Assembly: GCA_003612485.1 (NCBI GenBank)
Contig: RAZA01000017.1
Span: 19,956-83,955, forward strand
Direction: 5' to 3'
From: a bacterium D16-50
GTDB taxonomy: Bacteria; Bacillota; Clostridia; Lachnospirales; Lachnospiraceae
DNA length: 64,000 nt
The notes beneath the pieces were generated by a model, which searched no databases, was not told where the DNA came from, and saw only the letters and a list, made by a program, of their open reading frames with translations. Below are positions 35,863-45,214 of this stretch, one piece after another. The first letter of the stretch is position 1. Every line of letters begins with the position of its first letter. Position numbers and translations under genes: made by a program.

Positions 35863-37189
35863 ATGTCTCCCCTTCCCCTGCCCCTTGGGCATCGGTTGCT
35901 ACATTCCTCAGAACCACCCGGTTCACCACGGGGGCATCCCCCTCCTTCACCACCTCCACGCCCTCCTGAAAATAACAGTCCTCCACCACGCAGGGACGGC
36001 GGGATCTGCTGCTTCTCTGCGTCAGCACCAGCTTTCTGGCACTGCAGCCCCGCAGCTGCAGACCGTCCGCGTTCAGCAGCATGGTGCCGCATTCCTCGTA
36101 TTTTTCTGTCCGCAAAAACGCCGCGTCCTGAATAGTCAGATCGCTGATCTTGGCAAATCCCAGCCCCCAGCATCCCGTATGCCGCAGCACCGTGATTCTC
36201 TTTGCGCTGCTCCCCCAAGTGGGACCGCTGTTTGCAAAGGACAAAAGCCCCGAATTCCCCACATAGGTCAGATCATGCTCAAACTGGCCGTGGGTGACAA
36301 AGGCGCCGTGAAAATCCCCGTCCCCATGACAGTTTTCAACCATACAGTAGGCGCAGCCCGTAAAATCGTTCAGATGCCTGGCATTGCTGACGGAGCAGTC
36401 CCTCACCGCCCCGTATAAGCAGTGAATCTGCTGGGTCAGATAACCTGTGCCGCCCACCACCACCTCCGTGGGATTCTCCAGCCTGCAGTCCTCCGTTCGG
36501 AATTCCGTGTTGTGCCTCCGGATCACCACCGGCCAATAGGTATGCCTTGCCCGGATGCCCCGGACATTGCAGTTCACCGCATATTCCAGCGCCACCGGAG
36601 ATATTCCCGGATCCTCGCCCCCTAAGTTTCCCTCAAAGGCCATATTTTGTATGACCACATCCTCCACGGGCCGGATCCCCGTATAGGTAAGCCTTCTCCC
36701 CGCCTCCAGCGTCCAGCCCATCTTGTAGTTGAATCTGACATGGGTATCGTCAATCCGCTCCGTGACCATCAGGAGCTTGTCGATCTCCTTCTCCTCCCTT
36801 CCCTCCAGAGCGTTCACCGTCACCTGCCACCAACTATACACCGGAAAAAGATCCGCGTCCGGCACAGGGAAAATATCATACTGCTCCTGCAGAGGCTCCC
36901 TCAGCGCAAGCTCCTGCCGCTCCCCCATGGGAACCCCCGAAAAATGCATGACTGCACCGAAGGGATCATTGTGTCTGGCCTTCTCGATCCCCGCTGCCGT
37001 CACCCTGCAGCCGTGAAAGTCCAGCGTGACATGTCCTCTGTGCAGTTTGTGCCTCTTTACAAAATTCAAATCCGTATATCCGTGGATCACCCGTATCTGA
37101 GGATCCCCAAGCATCCGTTCCAGCGCGTCGTCCGCCGCCGTTTCGGGTCCTTTCACCCCGTAATCTTCAAAACTAGCCTCTCTTCTCAT
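35852..37189 (-). CDS. Right-handed parallel beta-helix protein, pectate-lyase-like
   Basis: The 445-residue protein starts with an SFEDYGVKGPETAADDALER segment resembling the opening of pectate-lyase-3 and GH28-like helices (DYGAKGDG in relatives). It continues with coil-like repeats: VVIQNMAFEGN, NVRGIRARH, VRDCSVSNARHLNDFTG, MVENCHGDGDF and LTIQDAAFL. No signal peptide is present, so it acts in the cytosol. It may process an imported oligosaccharide or sugar acid, for example as a lyase or epimerase. No catalytic residue can be named. It lies between the transporter genes and the dehydrogenase. Confidence 0.72.
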   Translation of the reverse strand: MRREASFEDYGVKGPETAADDALERMLGDPQIRVIHGYTDLNFVKRHKLHRGHVTLDFHGCRVTAAGIEKARHNDPFGAVMHFSGVPMGERQELALREPLQEQYDIFPVPDADLFPVYSWWQVTVNALEGREEKEIDKLLMVTERIDDTHVRFNYKMGWTLEAGRRLTYTGIRPVEDVVIQNMAFEGNLGGEDPGISPVALEYAVNCNVRGIRARHTYWPVVIRRHNTEFRTEDCRLENPTEVVVGGTGYLTQQIHCLYGAVRDCSVSNARHLNDFTGCAYCMVENCHGDGDFHGAFVTHGQFEHDLTYVGNSGLLSFANSGPTWGSSAKRITVLRHTGCWGLGFAKISDLTIQDAAFLRTEKYEECGTMLLNADGLQLRGCSARKLVLTQRSSRSRRPCVVEDCYFQEGVEVVKEGDAPVVNRVVLRNVATDAQGAGEGETYGE

Positions 37190-37289
37190 ACTCCCGCTCC
37201 TCGCTCCGGGGGCTCTTATGCCCCCGCCCCCTTTACATATCCCATAGTTTCTTCCCGCTTTAACGCCCCTCCTGTACCCAATCTCTTAT

Positions 37290-37321
37290 AAGGAAAGAGG
37301 AGCCTCTTTCCGGGAGGCTCC
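37290..37321 (-). terminator. Partial terminator after the solute-binding protein gene
   Basis: On the minus strand GGAGCCTC and GAGGCTCC form an 8-bp stem followed by TCTTTCCTT. It would lower but not stop expression of the enzymes downstream. Confidence 0.55.
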
Positions 37322-37350
37322 CCCGTCCCTCAGGCTCTCTGAGAAGACTC

Positions 37351-39009
37351 TTACTTCAATGCTTCATTCCATCTTTCCAGCGCCGCTTTCTTGATTTCAA
37401 TCAGTTCCGGCAGGCCGATGTGATCCAGGGCTTCCAGATAGGCGTCAAAATTGTCTATGCTCTCCTCCCCGGTGATAAACTTGGTCGTCATCATAACCAC
37501 CTGCGTATACAAGTCGTTTTCGATTACATTGCCTCTCTCAGACTCTTCCGTGGTAAATCTGGCGTTGGCCGGATAGGATGCGGTGTAATAAGGCACCTGC
37601 ATTTCCTTCACCTGTTCCACCTTGTTCTCCATCAAAGGCGCGCCCACGGGCATAGCGGGGAAATTAAGGTAGCCCGGCAGCTCCATATTCACGGACACGG
37701 TCTTATTGATGTCACCGAAGCCGGTGACGGGCTCGATCCACCGATATGCAGTCTTGGTATCATCCGTGTACTCCCAGTGCTCTCCTTCCCAGCCTGCAAA
37801 CACGGTGGTGCCGCAGAATCCGGAAACGGCATTTTCCTCCGTGGCATAGAACATATCCAGCAGGCGCATGGCCGCTTCCGGATTTTCACATTTGTCCGTG
37901 ATGAACGCCCTGCCCGGATACAGATACAAGGGTTTCTTCAAAATCTTCTGACTGTTTGTAGGGCTGGTGAGAGGCGGCAGACTCAGCTGCTTCGTGGTAG
38001 TGGTATCAGGGTCAAGGCCGGTGGGAGAACCGCTGTACACGCCGCACATGTCGGATTTCATCTTTGCCTGCCACTGCTGGGTGGTGTGGGAAGAAAACTC
38101 CGGATCCAGCAGGCCTTCCTCGTACAGCTTATGGGCATACAGCAGAAATTCCTTGTACTCCGGCAGCGCAGGAGCATATACTACCTCTCCGTCTTTTACA
38201 TTGAAGCTCAAACCGTCAGGCACTCCCGTAAAGGCCGGAATCAACAGATCTCTCATGGTGGTATTCAATCCCACGCAGGTAAAGGGGATTTCGTCATTGG
38301 GGTCGCCGTTGCCGTTGGCGTCCTGCTCCTTAAAGGCCTTCAGCATCTCATACAGCTCATCCGTGGTTTCCGGCACCTTCGTGATACCAACGTTCTCCAT
38401 CCAGCGGCTGTCAAAGAATCCCGTGTGCCCCTGCGTGGTAGCGGTGGTGAACACATAGGGCAGACCGTAAATCTTGCCGTCCAAGGAAGTGATTGCCGCC
38501 TTCACATCGGGATTTGCCTCCAGCATAGCCTTGATATTGGGCGCATACCGGTCGATCAGGTCGCTTAACTCCAGAAAGATTCCCTGAGGGCCATAGGTTT
38601 CCTCATCCGTGGTGGCCGCCGAATCATCCCTCCAAATCATATCCGGGTATTCCCCTCCTACCAGAGCAATGTTCTTCTGCTCAGAAAAGACACTGTTTTC
38701 CAGCATCTCAAATTCAAACTGGATATTGGTGATCTCCGTCAGACGCTTAAACAGCTCCAGCTCGTCCCAGTCGGGCGCTCCGGGATCCTTTCTTCCCATG
38801 ATCTTCAGGGTGATAGGCTCCTCCACGATAGGGTATTCGCCCACGGGTTTTACATTGCTGTCATCCTGCGAGGGCACCTCCGTCTGCCCCTCCTGCTCTG
38901 ACTGAGGCTGGCCGGACTGCTCTTTTGAGCCTGAGTCTTCGTTGCCGCAGCCGGACAGCGCGCTTACACATAATGCCATACACAAAAATGTTGCCAAAGC
39001 TTTTTTCAT
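37351..39009 (-). CDS. Extracellular solute-binding lipoprotein of a sugar ABC importer
   Basis: The 552-residue protein has a signal peptide and lipobox (ALSGC, Cys21), a Ser/Gln/Glu-rich linker, and a large periplasmic-binding fold of the LplA-like group found with LplB and YtcP permeases. Typical segments are GEYPDMIWRDD, DGKIYGLPYV and the late DNFDAYLEAL. ATG 39009 has AAGGAGG at 7-nt spacing; the upstream open frame lacks a ribosome site. Substrates of this group are oligosaccharides or uronate-containing sugars. It is anchored outside the membrane and feeds the two permeases encoded upstream. Confidence 0.93.
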   Translation of the reverse strand: MKKALATFLCMALCVSALSGCGNEDSGSKEQSGQPQSEQEGQTEVPSQDDSNVKPVGEYPIVEEPITLKIMGRKDPGAPDWDELELFKRLTEITNIQFEFEMLENSVFSEQKNIALVGGEYPDMIWRDDSAATTDEETYGPQGIFLELSDLIDRYAPNIKAMLEANPDVKAAITSLDGKIYGLPYVFTTATTQGHTGFFDSRWMENVGITKVPETTDELYEMLKAFKEQDANGNGDPNDEIPFTCVGLNTTMRDLLIPAFTGVPDGLSFNVKDGEVVYAPALPEYKEFLLYAHKLYEEGLLDPEFSSHTTQQWQAKMKSDMCGVYSGSPTGLDPDTTTTKQLSLPPLTSPTNSQKILKKPLYLYPGRAFITDKCENPEAAMRLLDMFYATEENAVSGFCGTTVFAGWEGEHWEYTDDTKTAYRWIEPVTGFGDINKTVSVNMELPGYLNFPAMPVGAPLMENKVEQVKEMQVPYYTASYPANARFTTEESERGNVIENDLYTQVVMMTTKFITGEESIDNFDAYLEALDHIGLPELIEIKKAALERWNEALK

Positions 39010-39142
39010 GATAATCCTCCTTTGTTGAATGAATTTTCTTTTGTGGCTTTTTGTTGCATTGTGTTGCTCTATATTCCAAGCCGCCTTCAAAACCCTATGG
39101 GGCAGCTTGTTATATACTGCTCTGCTCTTCTCCCGTGACGGT

Positions 39143-40060
39143 TCAGCCCTTCACTGCCCCCACGGTGACTCCCTTGACAAAATACTTCTGTATGAACGGG
39201 TACAATAACATCACCGGGATAGATGCCACTACGATCAGTGCGTAACGTATCTGTTCCGCGGCCCTCAGCTCTTCCTGCAGCATCCCCAGAGTGTCGCCTC
39301 CCTGCTGCAGCATCTCCGCGTTGAACTGGCTCTGGAGCAGCACCTCCCGCATTACGATCTGCAGAGGCTTCCACTCCTCGTTCCTGATATAGATCATGGC
39401 GGTGAAATACCCGTTCCAGTGGGTCACGGCGAAAAATAGGGCCATAACCGCCACAATGGCGCTGGATATGGGAAGCACGATCTGACAGAACAGCCTGAAA
39501 TTCCCGCATCCGTCTATCCGGGCGGCCTCCTGCAGCTCATCCGGGATATTGCTCTGGAAAAAGGTTCTGGATATAATGATATTGGTCATGGATGTTGCTC
39601 CTAATATTACCATAACCCAGGGATTATTATACAGCCCCAAAGCCTTTACGGTGAGAAAAGTGGGAATCAGTCCTCCGCTGAAAAACATAGTCACCAAGAA
39701 CATGATGTTGAAAAACTTCCTTCCCACAAAATCCTTTCTGGACAGTGCGTAGGCTGCCGGCAGCGTCACAAATAAGTTCAGGACAGTGCCGCCGAAAGTA
39801 TAGAGCAGCGTATTTCGATAGCCTCTCATTATGCTGGGATCTCCGAACAGGTTCTTGTAGCCCGTAAAAGAGACGTCCTTGGGCCAAAGCCACACCTTTC
39901 CGGTATTCACCAGATCCGGATTGCTGACAGACGCGATAATGATGAACCACAGCGGATATGCGCATATCAGCAGCACCACAGTCAAAATCACGATATTCAC
40001 AATGTCAAAAGCTTTATCGCTTCTGAAAAACCCCTTGTTTCTTTTCAATCCTGCACTCAT
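39143..40060 (-). CDS. Carbohydrate ABC transporter permease (YtcP-like)
   Basis: The 305-residue inner-membrane permease has six helices and the EAA motif (ELQEAARIDGCGNFRLFCQ) that contacts the ATPase. GGAGG precedes ATG 40060. It is the second permease of the importer, 16 nt after LplB. No ATPase gene is in the operon; a shared MsmX-type ATPase elsewhere is usual in this group. Confidence 0.94.
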   Translation of the reverse strand: MSAGLKRNKGFFRSDKAFDIVNIVILTVVLLICAYPLWFIIIASVSNPDLVNTGKVWLWPKDVSFTGYKNLFGDPSIMRGYRNTLLYTFGGTVLNLFVTLPAAYALSRKDFVGRKFFNIMFLVTMFFSGGLIPTFLTVKALGLYNNPWVMVILGATSMTNIIISRTFFQSNIPDELQEAARIDGCGNFRLFCQIVLPISSAIVAVMALFFAVTHWNGYFTAMIYIRNEEWKPLQIVMREVLLQSQFNAEMLQQGGDTLGMLQEELRAAEQIRYALIVVASIPVMLLYPFIQKYFVKGVTVGAVKG

Positions 40061-40076
40061 CTAGCCTCCACCTCCC

Positions 40077-41150
40077 TTACCACAGCGAAGTATCGCTGAT
40101 CTTGGCCGATATCTTGTTCACGATGATCAGCAGCGTCACATTGATCAGATTGTTGAACAGCCCCACTGCGGAAGACAGACTGAACTGTGCTTTCTGAATG
40201 CCCAGCTTATATACATAGGTAGAAATCACCTCCGACACCATCAGATTGGAATCCGTCTGCATCAGCAGCACCTTTTCAAAAGAAAGGTTCATGATTCCGC
40301 CCACGCTCATGATCAGCATAGTCACGATGGTAGGCATAATGGCCGGAAGATTCACATGCCGTATCCGCTGAAGCTTTGTGGCTCCGTCCATGATCGCCGC
40401 TTCATGCAGCTCCGGGGAGACTCCCGTCAGCGCCGCGATATAAATGACCGCCGAATAACCGCTGACCTGCCAGACGCCGCTCCACACATAAATATCGTTG
40501 AACAATCCGTCCTTCTGTAAAAAGAGCTTGGGCTCCGCCCCGAACAGCGCGCCGATCTGGTTGAACAGCCCCGTTTTCGCCAAGAACAGCTGCACCATCC
40601 CCACCAGCACCACCGTGGAGATAAAGTATGGCATATAGGTAAAATTCTGAACCAGCTTCTTGAATTTTGTGTTTTTGACCTCATTCACCATCAGCGCAAG
40701 TATAATGGGAACCGGAAAGCTTGCCAGTATGTAATATAGAGACAGCCCGATAGTGTTCTTAAATACGTCCATGAAATACACGGAGCTGAAAAAGGTCTTG
40801 AAATGCTTCCATATGGGATCTGCCCAGGGACTGTCCACAAATCCCTTTGTGGCAACGAAATCCTTGAACGCGATCTGGATTCCATACATGGGCACATAGG
40901 CAAAAATCAGAAAGTAAAGGAATGCAGGCAGGATAAACAAGTACAGCACCCAGTTCCTTCTTATTCTAAGCCACAACTTGGCCCACCGCCTTCTCCGTCT
41001 CTCTCCGCCTCTTTCCTTTAAAGACCTTCCCTCATCTTTCCCCAAGGTCTTTTGGGAGGACATTGCCTTTTGGTGGGAAATTACCTTTTGAGGGGATCCG
41101 GCCTTTTGAGGAAATCTGGCCTTCTCTTTTTTCAGTATGCCATTCATCAT
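40077..41150 (-). CDS. Carbohydrate ABC transporter permease (LplB-like) with repeat N-terminus
   Basis: The 357-residue permease has six helices and the EAA motif (ELHEAAIMDGATKLQRIRHV). Its cytoplasmic N-terminus is about 60 residues longer than usual and is highly basic. It includes four copies of a hexapeptide ending in QK (residues 11-34) and a run of five Arg near residue 55. AAGGAGG precedes two adjacent ATG codons (41150, 41147). It is the first gene of the operon. Confidence 0.92.
   Translation of the reverse strand: MMNGILKKEKARFPQKAGSPQKVISHQKAMSSQKTLGKDEGRSLKERGGERRRRRWAKLWLRIRRNWVLYLFILPAFLYFLIFAYVPMYGIQIAFKDFVATKGFVDSPWADPIWKHFKTFFSSVYFMDVFKNTIGLSLYYILASFPVPIILALMVNEVKNTKFKKLVQNFTYMPYFISTVVLVGMVQLFLAKTGLFNQIGALFGAEPKLFLQKDGLFNDIYVWSGVWQVSGYSAVIYIAALTGVSPELHEAAIMDGATKLQRIRHVNLPAIMPTIVTMLIMSVGGIMNLSFEKVLLMQTDSNLMVSEVISTYVYKLGIQKAQFSLSSAVGLFNNLINVTLLIIVNKISAKISDTSLW
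41049..41120. repeat. 18-bp coding tandem repeat, four copies
   Basis: On the minus strand an 18-bp unit with a CAAAAG core repeats four times in frame and encodes four diverged hexapeptides with Gln-Lys ends. It lies in the extra N-terminus of the LplB-like permease. Confidence 0.75.
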
Positions 41151-41184
41151 TTACCTCCTTGCGTTGTTTCCCGTTTCTGTTTCC

Positions 41185-41225
41185 ATTGTATGTCCCAAAA
41201 GCCCGGATGTAAATTGACACAATTT
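41185..41225 (-). promoter_or_regulatory. Promoter and operator-like palindrome of the sugar ABC operon
   Basis: On the minus strand TTTACA (41213-41208) and TACAAT (41190-41185) are 17 nt apart. A perfect palindrome, AAATTGACACAATTT (6-3-6, 41211-41225), overlaps the upstream edge of the -35 box. That is a good place for an activator or repressor, perhaps the AraC protein at 29675. Confidence 0.62.
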
Positions 41226-41498
41226 AAGGAGCCACCTGCAAAATTAAAGTCCCCTGACAAATCCGGGCTTCCCCCATTCCTTTCAAATTTTAATGTCAAC
41301 TGACAAAATCCATTCTTTTTCAACCTCCATGCCTCATGGAAACACCCTTTAATTTTGTCAGGAAAACCTTAAATTCCAGCAATATGCAAGGATTTTCCCT
41401 TTATTTATAATGGCACTATGATGATAGGGCCTATGAACGGTTCCTATAACGGCATCATTGCCGCACCATATTTCAATTGATCAAAGGAGGAAAGAAAT
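41226..41498. promoter_or_regulatory. Divergent intergenic region with repeated CTGACAAA motifs
   Basis: CTGACAAAT (41254-41262), CTGACAAAAT (41300-41309) and the inverted copy ATTTTGTCAG (41352-41361) lie between the two operons. A -10 box TATAAT at 41406-41411, with a weak -35 (TATGCA, 17 nt upstream), can drive the plus-strand operon. No gene is seen. Confidence 0.5.
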
Positions 41499-42536
41499 AT
41501 GCAGAAAAACGAAATCTGGACGGAAGATAAACTGGACGCCCTGCTGACCACCCCTTCTCAGGCCTTGGTCGGGGATGTCAAAAAACTGGATGGCGACGTT
41601 CTCGTGCTGGGAGCCGGAGGCAAGATGGGGCCAACCCTCTGCCTATTGCTCCAGAACGCCCTCAGGGAAGCCGGCATGGATCAACAGATCAAGGTAATGG
41701 CCGTCTCCCGGTTCAGCGATCCTCTGGCGGTTCAGCTGCTGAGGGAGAACGGCGTCCAAATTATCAGCAGCGACCTGCTGGCTCCCGGGGCTCTGGAAGC
41801 CCTTCCCGACGCCCCCAACATTATTTATATGGCAGGGCGCAAGTTCGGAACCGACGGGCAGGAATACCTGACCTGGGCTATGAATACCTGGCTGCCCTCC
41901 GGAGTGGCCCAGCGGTATAAGGATTCCCGCATTGTAGTGTTTTCCAGCGGAAACATCTATCCCAAGGTGCCCGTTCACAGCGGCGGCGCAACGGAAGAAA
42001 CCCCCACAGAGCCTGTGGGTGAATACTGTATGTCCTGTCAGGGCCGGGAACGGATGTTTGAATATGCCGCAAAGACCTTCGGCACCAAGGTGGCACTATA
42101 TCGTCTGAATTACGCGGTGGATCTGCGCTACGGCGTACTCTACGATCTGGCCCGGAACATCCTGAGCGGCGAGCCCATATCAGTGGCCACCCCCAGCTTC
42201 AACTGTATCTGGCAGGGAGACGCCAACGAAGCCGCCCTGCGCCTGCTGCTCCATGCGGACAAAAGCGTATTTAAGCTCAATGTGACGGGGCCGGAAACCG
42301 CCGGTGTCCGGGAAACCGCCCTGAAGCTGGGACGTCTTCTGGGAAAGGAGCCTATCTTTACCGGTCAGGAGCAAGATACCGCCTACCTGAACAACGCCGG
42401 AAAAATGTTCTCTCTTTTCGGCTATCCCTCTGTCTCACTGGACACCTTGATCCAATGGCAGGCCAGATGGATCATGGACGGAGGACGGGCCCTGAACAAA
42501 CCCACTCATTTCGAGGAAAGAAAGGGAAGCTACTGA
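41499..42536 (+). CDS. Atypical NAD-dependent epimerase/dehydratase (extended SDR)
   Basis: The 345-residue protein has a Rossmann start VLVLGAGGKMGPTL, the NIIYMAGRKFG strand and SSGNIYP with the active-site Ser region. The expected YxxxK reads Tyr-Cys-Met-Ser-Cys (EYCMSCQGRERM), so the catalytic Lys is missing and the chemistry may differ. GAGG-rich sequence precedes ATG 41499. It is the first gene of a plus-strand operon facing the sugar importer and probably acts on the same substrate or a product. Confidence 0.8.
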   Translation: MQKNEIWTEDKLDALLTTPSQALVGDVKKLDGDVLVLGAGGKMGPTLCLLLQNALREAGMDQQIKVMAVSRFSDPLAVQLLRENGVQIISSDLLAPGALEALPDAPNIIYMAGRKFGTDGQEYLTWAMNTWLPSGVAQRYKDSRIVVFSSGNIYPKVPVHSGGATEETPTEPVGEYCMSCQGRERMFEYAAKTFGTKVALYRLNYAVDLRYGVLYDLARNILSGEPISVATPSFNCIWQGDANEAALRLLLHADKSVFKLNVTGPETAGVRETALKLGRLLGKEPIFTGQEQDTAYLNNAGKMFSLFGYPSVSLDTLIQWQARWIMDGGRALNKPTHFEERKGSY

Positions 42537-42600
42537 TAGGCCGCGCCCTTTAAAAGCATTAAAGATATGGAAAACAATGAGAAAAGAAAGGACAATTTCA

Positions 42601-43671
42601 ATGGACAGACATGAAAAAGCACTGGAAATTCTGCATAACGGCACCGTGATCCCCGCCATCCCTCTGGTTCTTGACCAAAATAGGAAATTTGACCCTTTGG
42701 GACAGCGCCGTCTGGTCCGCTACTATCTGGAGGCAGGGGCAGGCGGTGTGGCAGCCGCCGTACATACCACTCAATTTGAAATCCGGGATCCGGAATTCGA
42801 TCTGCTGCGCCCCGTGCTGGAAACCGTGGCCGAGGAGCTGGATGATTTTGAAAAAACCTCCGGAAAAACTCTGGTGCGCATCGCCGGCGTATGCGGGGAA
42901 ACCCCTCAGGCCCGTCAGGAGGCGCTTCTGGCCAAGGAGCTGGGCTATGACGCTGTCCTTCTAAGTCCCGGAGGGCTGAATCACCTATCCGAGGAGGAGA
43001 TGCTGCAGCGCACGGAGGAGGTTGCCGCCCTCATGCCCGTAATCGGCTTCTACCTGCAATCTTCAGTTGGAGGCAGGCGCTTTTCCTTCTCTTACTGGAA
43101 AAGGCTTGCGGACATCCAAAACGTAGTGGCCGTGAAAAGCGCTCCCTTCAACAGATACCAGACTCTGGATTTGGTCAGAGGCTGCGCGGCTTCCTCCCGT
43201 CGGGACGAAGTAGCTCTCTACACCGGAAATGACGACAATATAGTTTCTGATCTCCTGACGCCTTTCTGTTTCGACATAGACGGGCAGACAATCACAAAAT
43301 ATTTTGCCGGAGGACTGCTTGGGCACTGGTGCGTCTGGACAAAGAAGGTGGCGGAGCAGTTTGCCGCCATCAAGGCCTGTCAGGGAAAGGACAGCATTCC
43401 TGCAAAGCTCCTGACTCTGGGAGCCCAGATCACCGACTGCAACGCCGCCTTTTTTGACGTGGCAAACGGATTCCGGGGCTGTATCGCCGGCGTCCATGAG
43501 GTTCTGCGCCGTCAGGGCCTGATGGAGGGAATCTGGTGCCTGAATCCCGAGGAGACCCTCTCCGAGGGCCAGATGCAGGAGATTGACCGGGTTTACAAGA
43601 TGTACCCTGCATTAAATGATGATGCATTCGCCCGGAACTTTTTGGAGCGCTGGAACTCAGAACGCCACTGA
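42601..43671 (+). CDS. Dihydrodipicolinate synthase family lyase/aldolase
   Basis: The 356-residue protein has a DapA-type barrel: VIPAIPLVLDQNRKFD at the start, GGVAAAVHTTQF, then AVLLSPGGL and VIGFYLQ, with the probable Schiff-base Lys in NVVAVKSAPFN. Family members cleave or form 2-keto acid aldols, including keto-deoxy sugar acids. It lacks the exact GTTGE motif, so DapA itself is excluded. ATG 42601 is preferred (AAAGG upstream); an ATG at 42577 is possible. It follows the SDR gene by 64 nt. Confidence 0.85.
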   Translation: MDRHEKALEILHNGTVIPAIPLVLDQNRKFDPLGQRRLVRYYLEAGAGGVAAAVHTTQFEIRDPEFDLLRPVLETVAEELDDFEKTSGKTLVRIAGVCGETPQARQEALLAKELGYDAVLLSPGGLNHLSEEEMLQRTEEVAALMPVIGFYLQSSVGGRRFSFSYWKRLADIQNVVAVKSAPFNRYQTLDLVRGCAASSRRDEVALYTGNDDNIVSDLLTPFCFDIDGQTITKYFAGGLLGHWCVWTKKVAEQFAAIKACQGKDSIPAKLLTLGAQITDCNAAFFDVANGFRGCIAGVHEVLRRQGLMEGIWCLNPEETLSEGQMQEIDRVYKMYPALNDDAFARNFLERWNSERH

Positions 43672-43765
43672 CCTCCTGCCGTCTTATGAGGAGCCTAATG
43701 GCTTTGGGGCCAATGGGACCCAAAGGCTCTACGCGGATATGATAGGGAAGGAAAACCATAACAGA

Positions 43766-45103
43766 ATGAACAATCCAAACAATCTGAAGCAAAAGCTCTG
43801 CGACTATGTAATGGAAGAAAGGAATTCTCTCTACGCCTTTGGCGAAGATATCTTTCTGCATCCTGAGCTGGGATACCGGGAACACCGTACCCACCGCAAA
43901 TTACAGGAAGCCCTTCTTGGCATAGGCGTCACCGATATGGCCACATGGGGGCTCACCGGCATAAAGGCATGGCTTCCGGGCGCAAAAGATCCCCGGCTTC
44001 CAAACATCGCCATTTTGGGTGAAATGGATGCGGTGGTCAGCCCAAACCACCCTCAGGCTGACCCCGTTACCGGAGCCGCCCACGCCTGCGGCCACCACGC
44101 AGGGCTCACCGCCATGCTGGGCGCGGGCATGGCCCTTTCAAAAGCCCTGCCTGAGCTTGCAGGAAACATTTGCCTCATTGCCGCTCCCGCAGAGGAGTAT
44201 GTGGAAATCGACTATCGCAGAAGCCTGCTGGCCTCCGGAAAAATCCGTTATCTGGGAGGCAAGCAGCAGCTCATCAGCGAAGGGTGCTTTGACGATATAC
44301 ACATAGCCATGATGGTTCACGCCTTATCCGACAGCCCCGTTTCCCAAGTCTGTGTCTCTTCCACGGCAGGAGGCTTCATCGGCAAGTCCGTCCGCTTCAA
44401 GGGGCAGGAGGCCCATGCGGGAGGCGCCCCCCATCTAGGGGTGAACGCCCTGAATGCGGCCTCGGCAGCCCTTATGTGCATCCACGCCCTGAGGGAGACC
44501 TTCCGGGACGAAGACCATGTGCGGATCCACCCCATCATCACCAAGGGCGGGGACATGGTCAATACCGTGCCCGCGGACGTGCGCATGGAAAGCTATGTGC
44601 GCGCTGCCTCTCTGGACGCCATGGCGGATGCCAACGCCAAAGTAAACCGAGCCATCCGGGGGGCGTCCTACGCTCTGGGCGCCGAATCCGAAATCGAGGA
44701 TCTGCCCGGTTATCTTCCTCTGGAGGAAGCCCGGGCGCTATCCCAGATTTTTGCGGACAATGCAGCCCTTCTGTTTCCGGAGGCCTCCGTGAGCTGGAAC
44801 CGTCCCTTTTGCGGAAGCACGGATATGGGGGATCTGTCTTATATCATGCCGGTGATACAGCCCACTGTCAGCGGCTTTGCCGGAGCTCTGCACAGCAAGG
44901 ATTTCCGCGTGACAGATCCCCGGATGGCTTATCTGGCCCCGGCGGTTCTGATGGCCGCCACCACAGCTGATCTGCTGGCGGACGGGGCACAAAGGGCGGC
45001 GGCCCTCTTAAGGGACTTTGCCTCCAAAGACAAGGGGCAGTATGATCACTTGTGGCAGGAATTTCTCTCCCCCTGCCCGGAGAAGAATGGATCAAACATA
45101 TGA
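43766..45103 (+). CDS. M20 family amidohydrolase/peptidase
   Basis: The 445-residue enzyme has the M20 metal motifs: LGEMDAVVSPNHPQAD, then HACGHHAG, APAEEYVE and a late His region (GALHSKDF), together with a dimerisation insert starting GKSVRFKGQEAHAGGAPHLG. It should hydrolyse an amide, for example an N-acyl amino sugar or aminoacyl compound. The start is uncertain: ATG 43766 follows AAGGA at long spacing, and the frame opens at 43616 inside the end of the previous gene. Confidence 0.88.
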   Translation: MNNPNNLKQKLCDYVMEERNSLYAFGEDIFLHPELGYREHRTHRKLQEALLGIGVTDMATWGLTGIKAWLPGAKDPRLPNIAILGEMDAVVSPNHPQADPVTGAAHACGHHAGLTAMLGAGMALSKALPELAGNICLIAAPAEEYVEIDYRRSLLASGKIRYLGGKQQLISEGCFDDIHIAMMVHALSDSPVSQVCVSSTAGGFIGKSVRFKGQEAHAGGAPHLGVNALNAASAALMCIHALRETFRDEDHVRIHPIITKGGDMVNTVPADVRMESYVRAASLDAMADANAKVNRAIRGASYALGAESEIEDLPGYLPLEEARALSQIFADNAALLFPEASVSWNRPFCGSTDMGDLSYIMPVIQPTVSGFAGALHSKDFRVTDPRMAYLAPAVLMAATTADLLADGAQRAAALLRDFASKDKGQYDHLWQEFLSPCPEKNGSNI

Positions 45104-45214
45104 AGTAGCTTATCAGGAGCAATCCCATAAGCCCAAGCAGATACCCTATGATTATGTAATAGTATAGACCCTAAAAAGATCTTGTATGAAAGGTCATACA
45201 GAAATGAGGTTATC

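Noticed and set aside
42601..43671. DapA of lysine synthesis
   Set aside because: The GTTGE motif is missing, the protein is longer, and the neighbours are catabolic.
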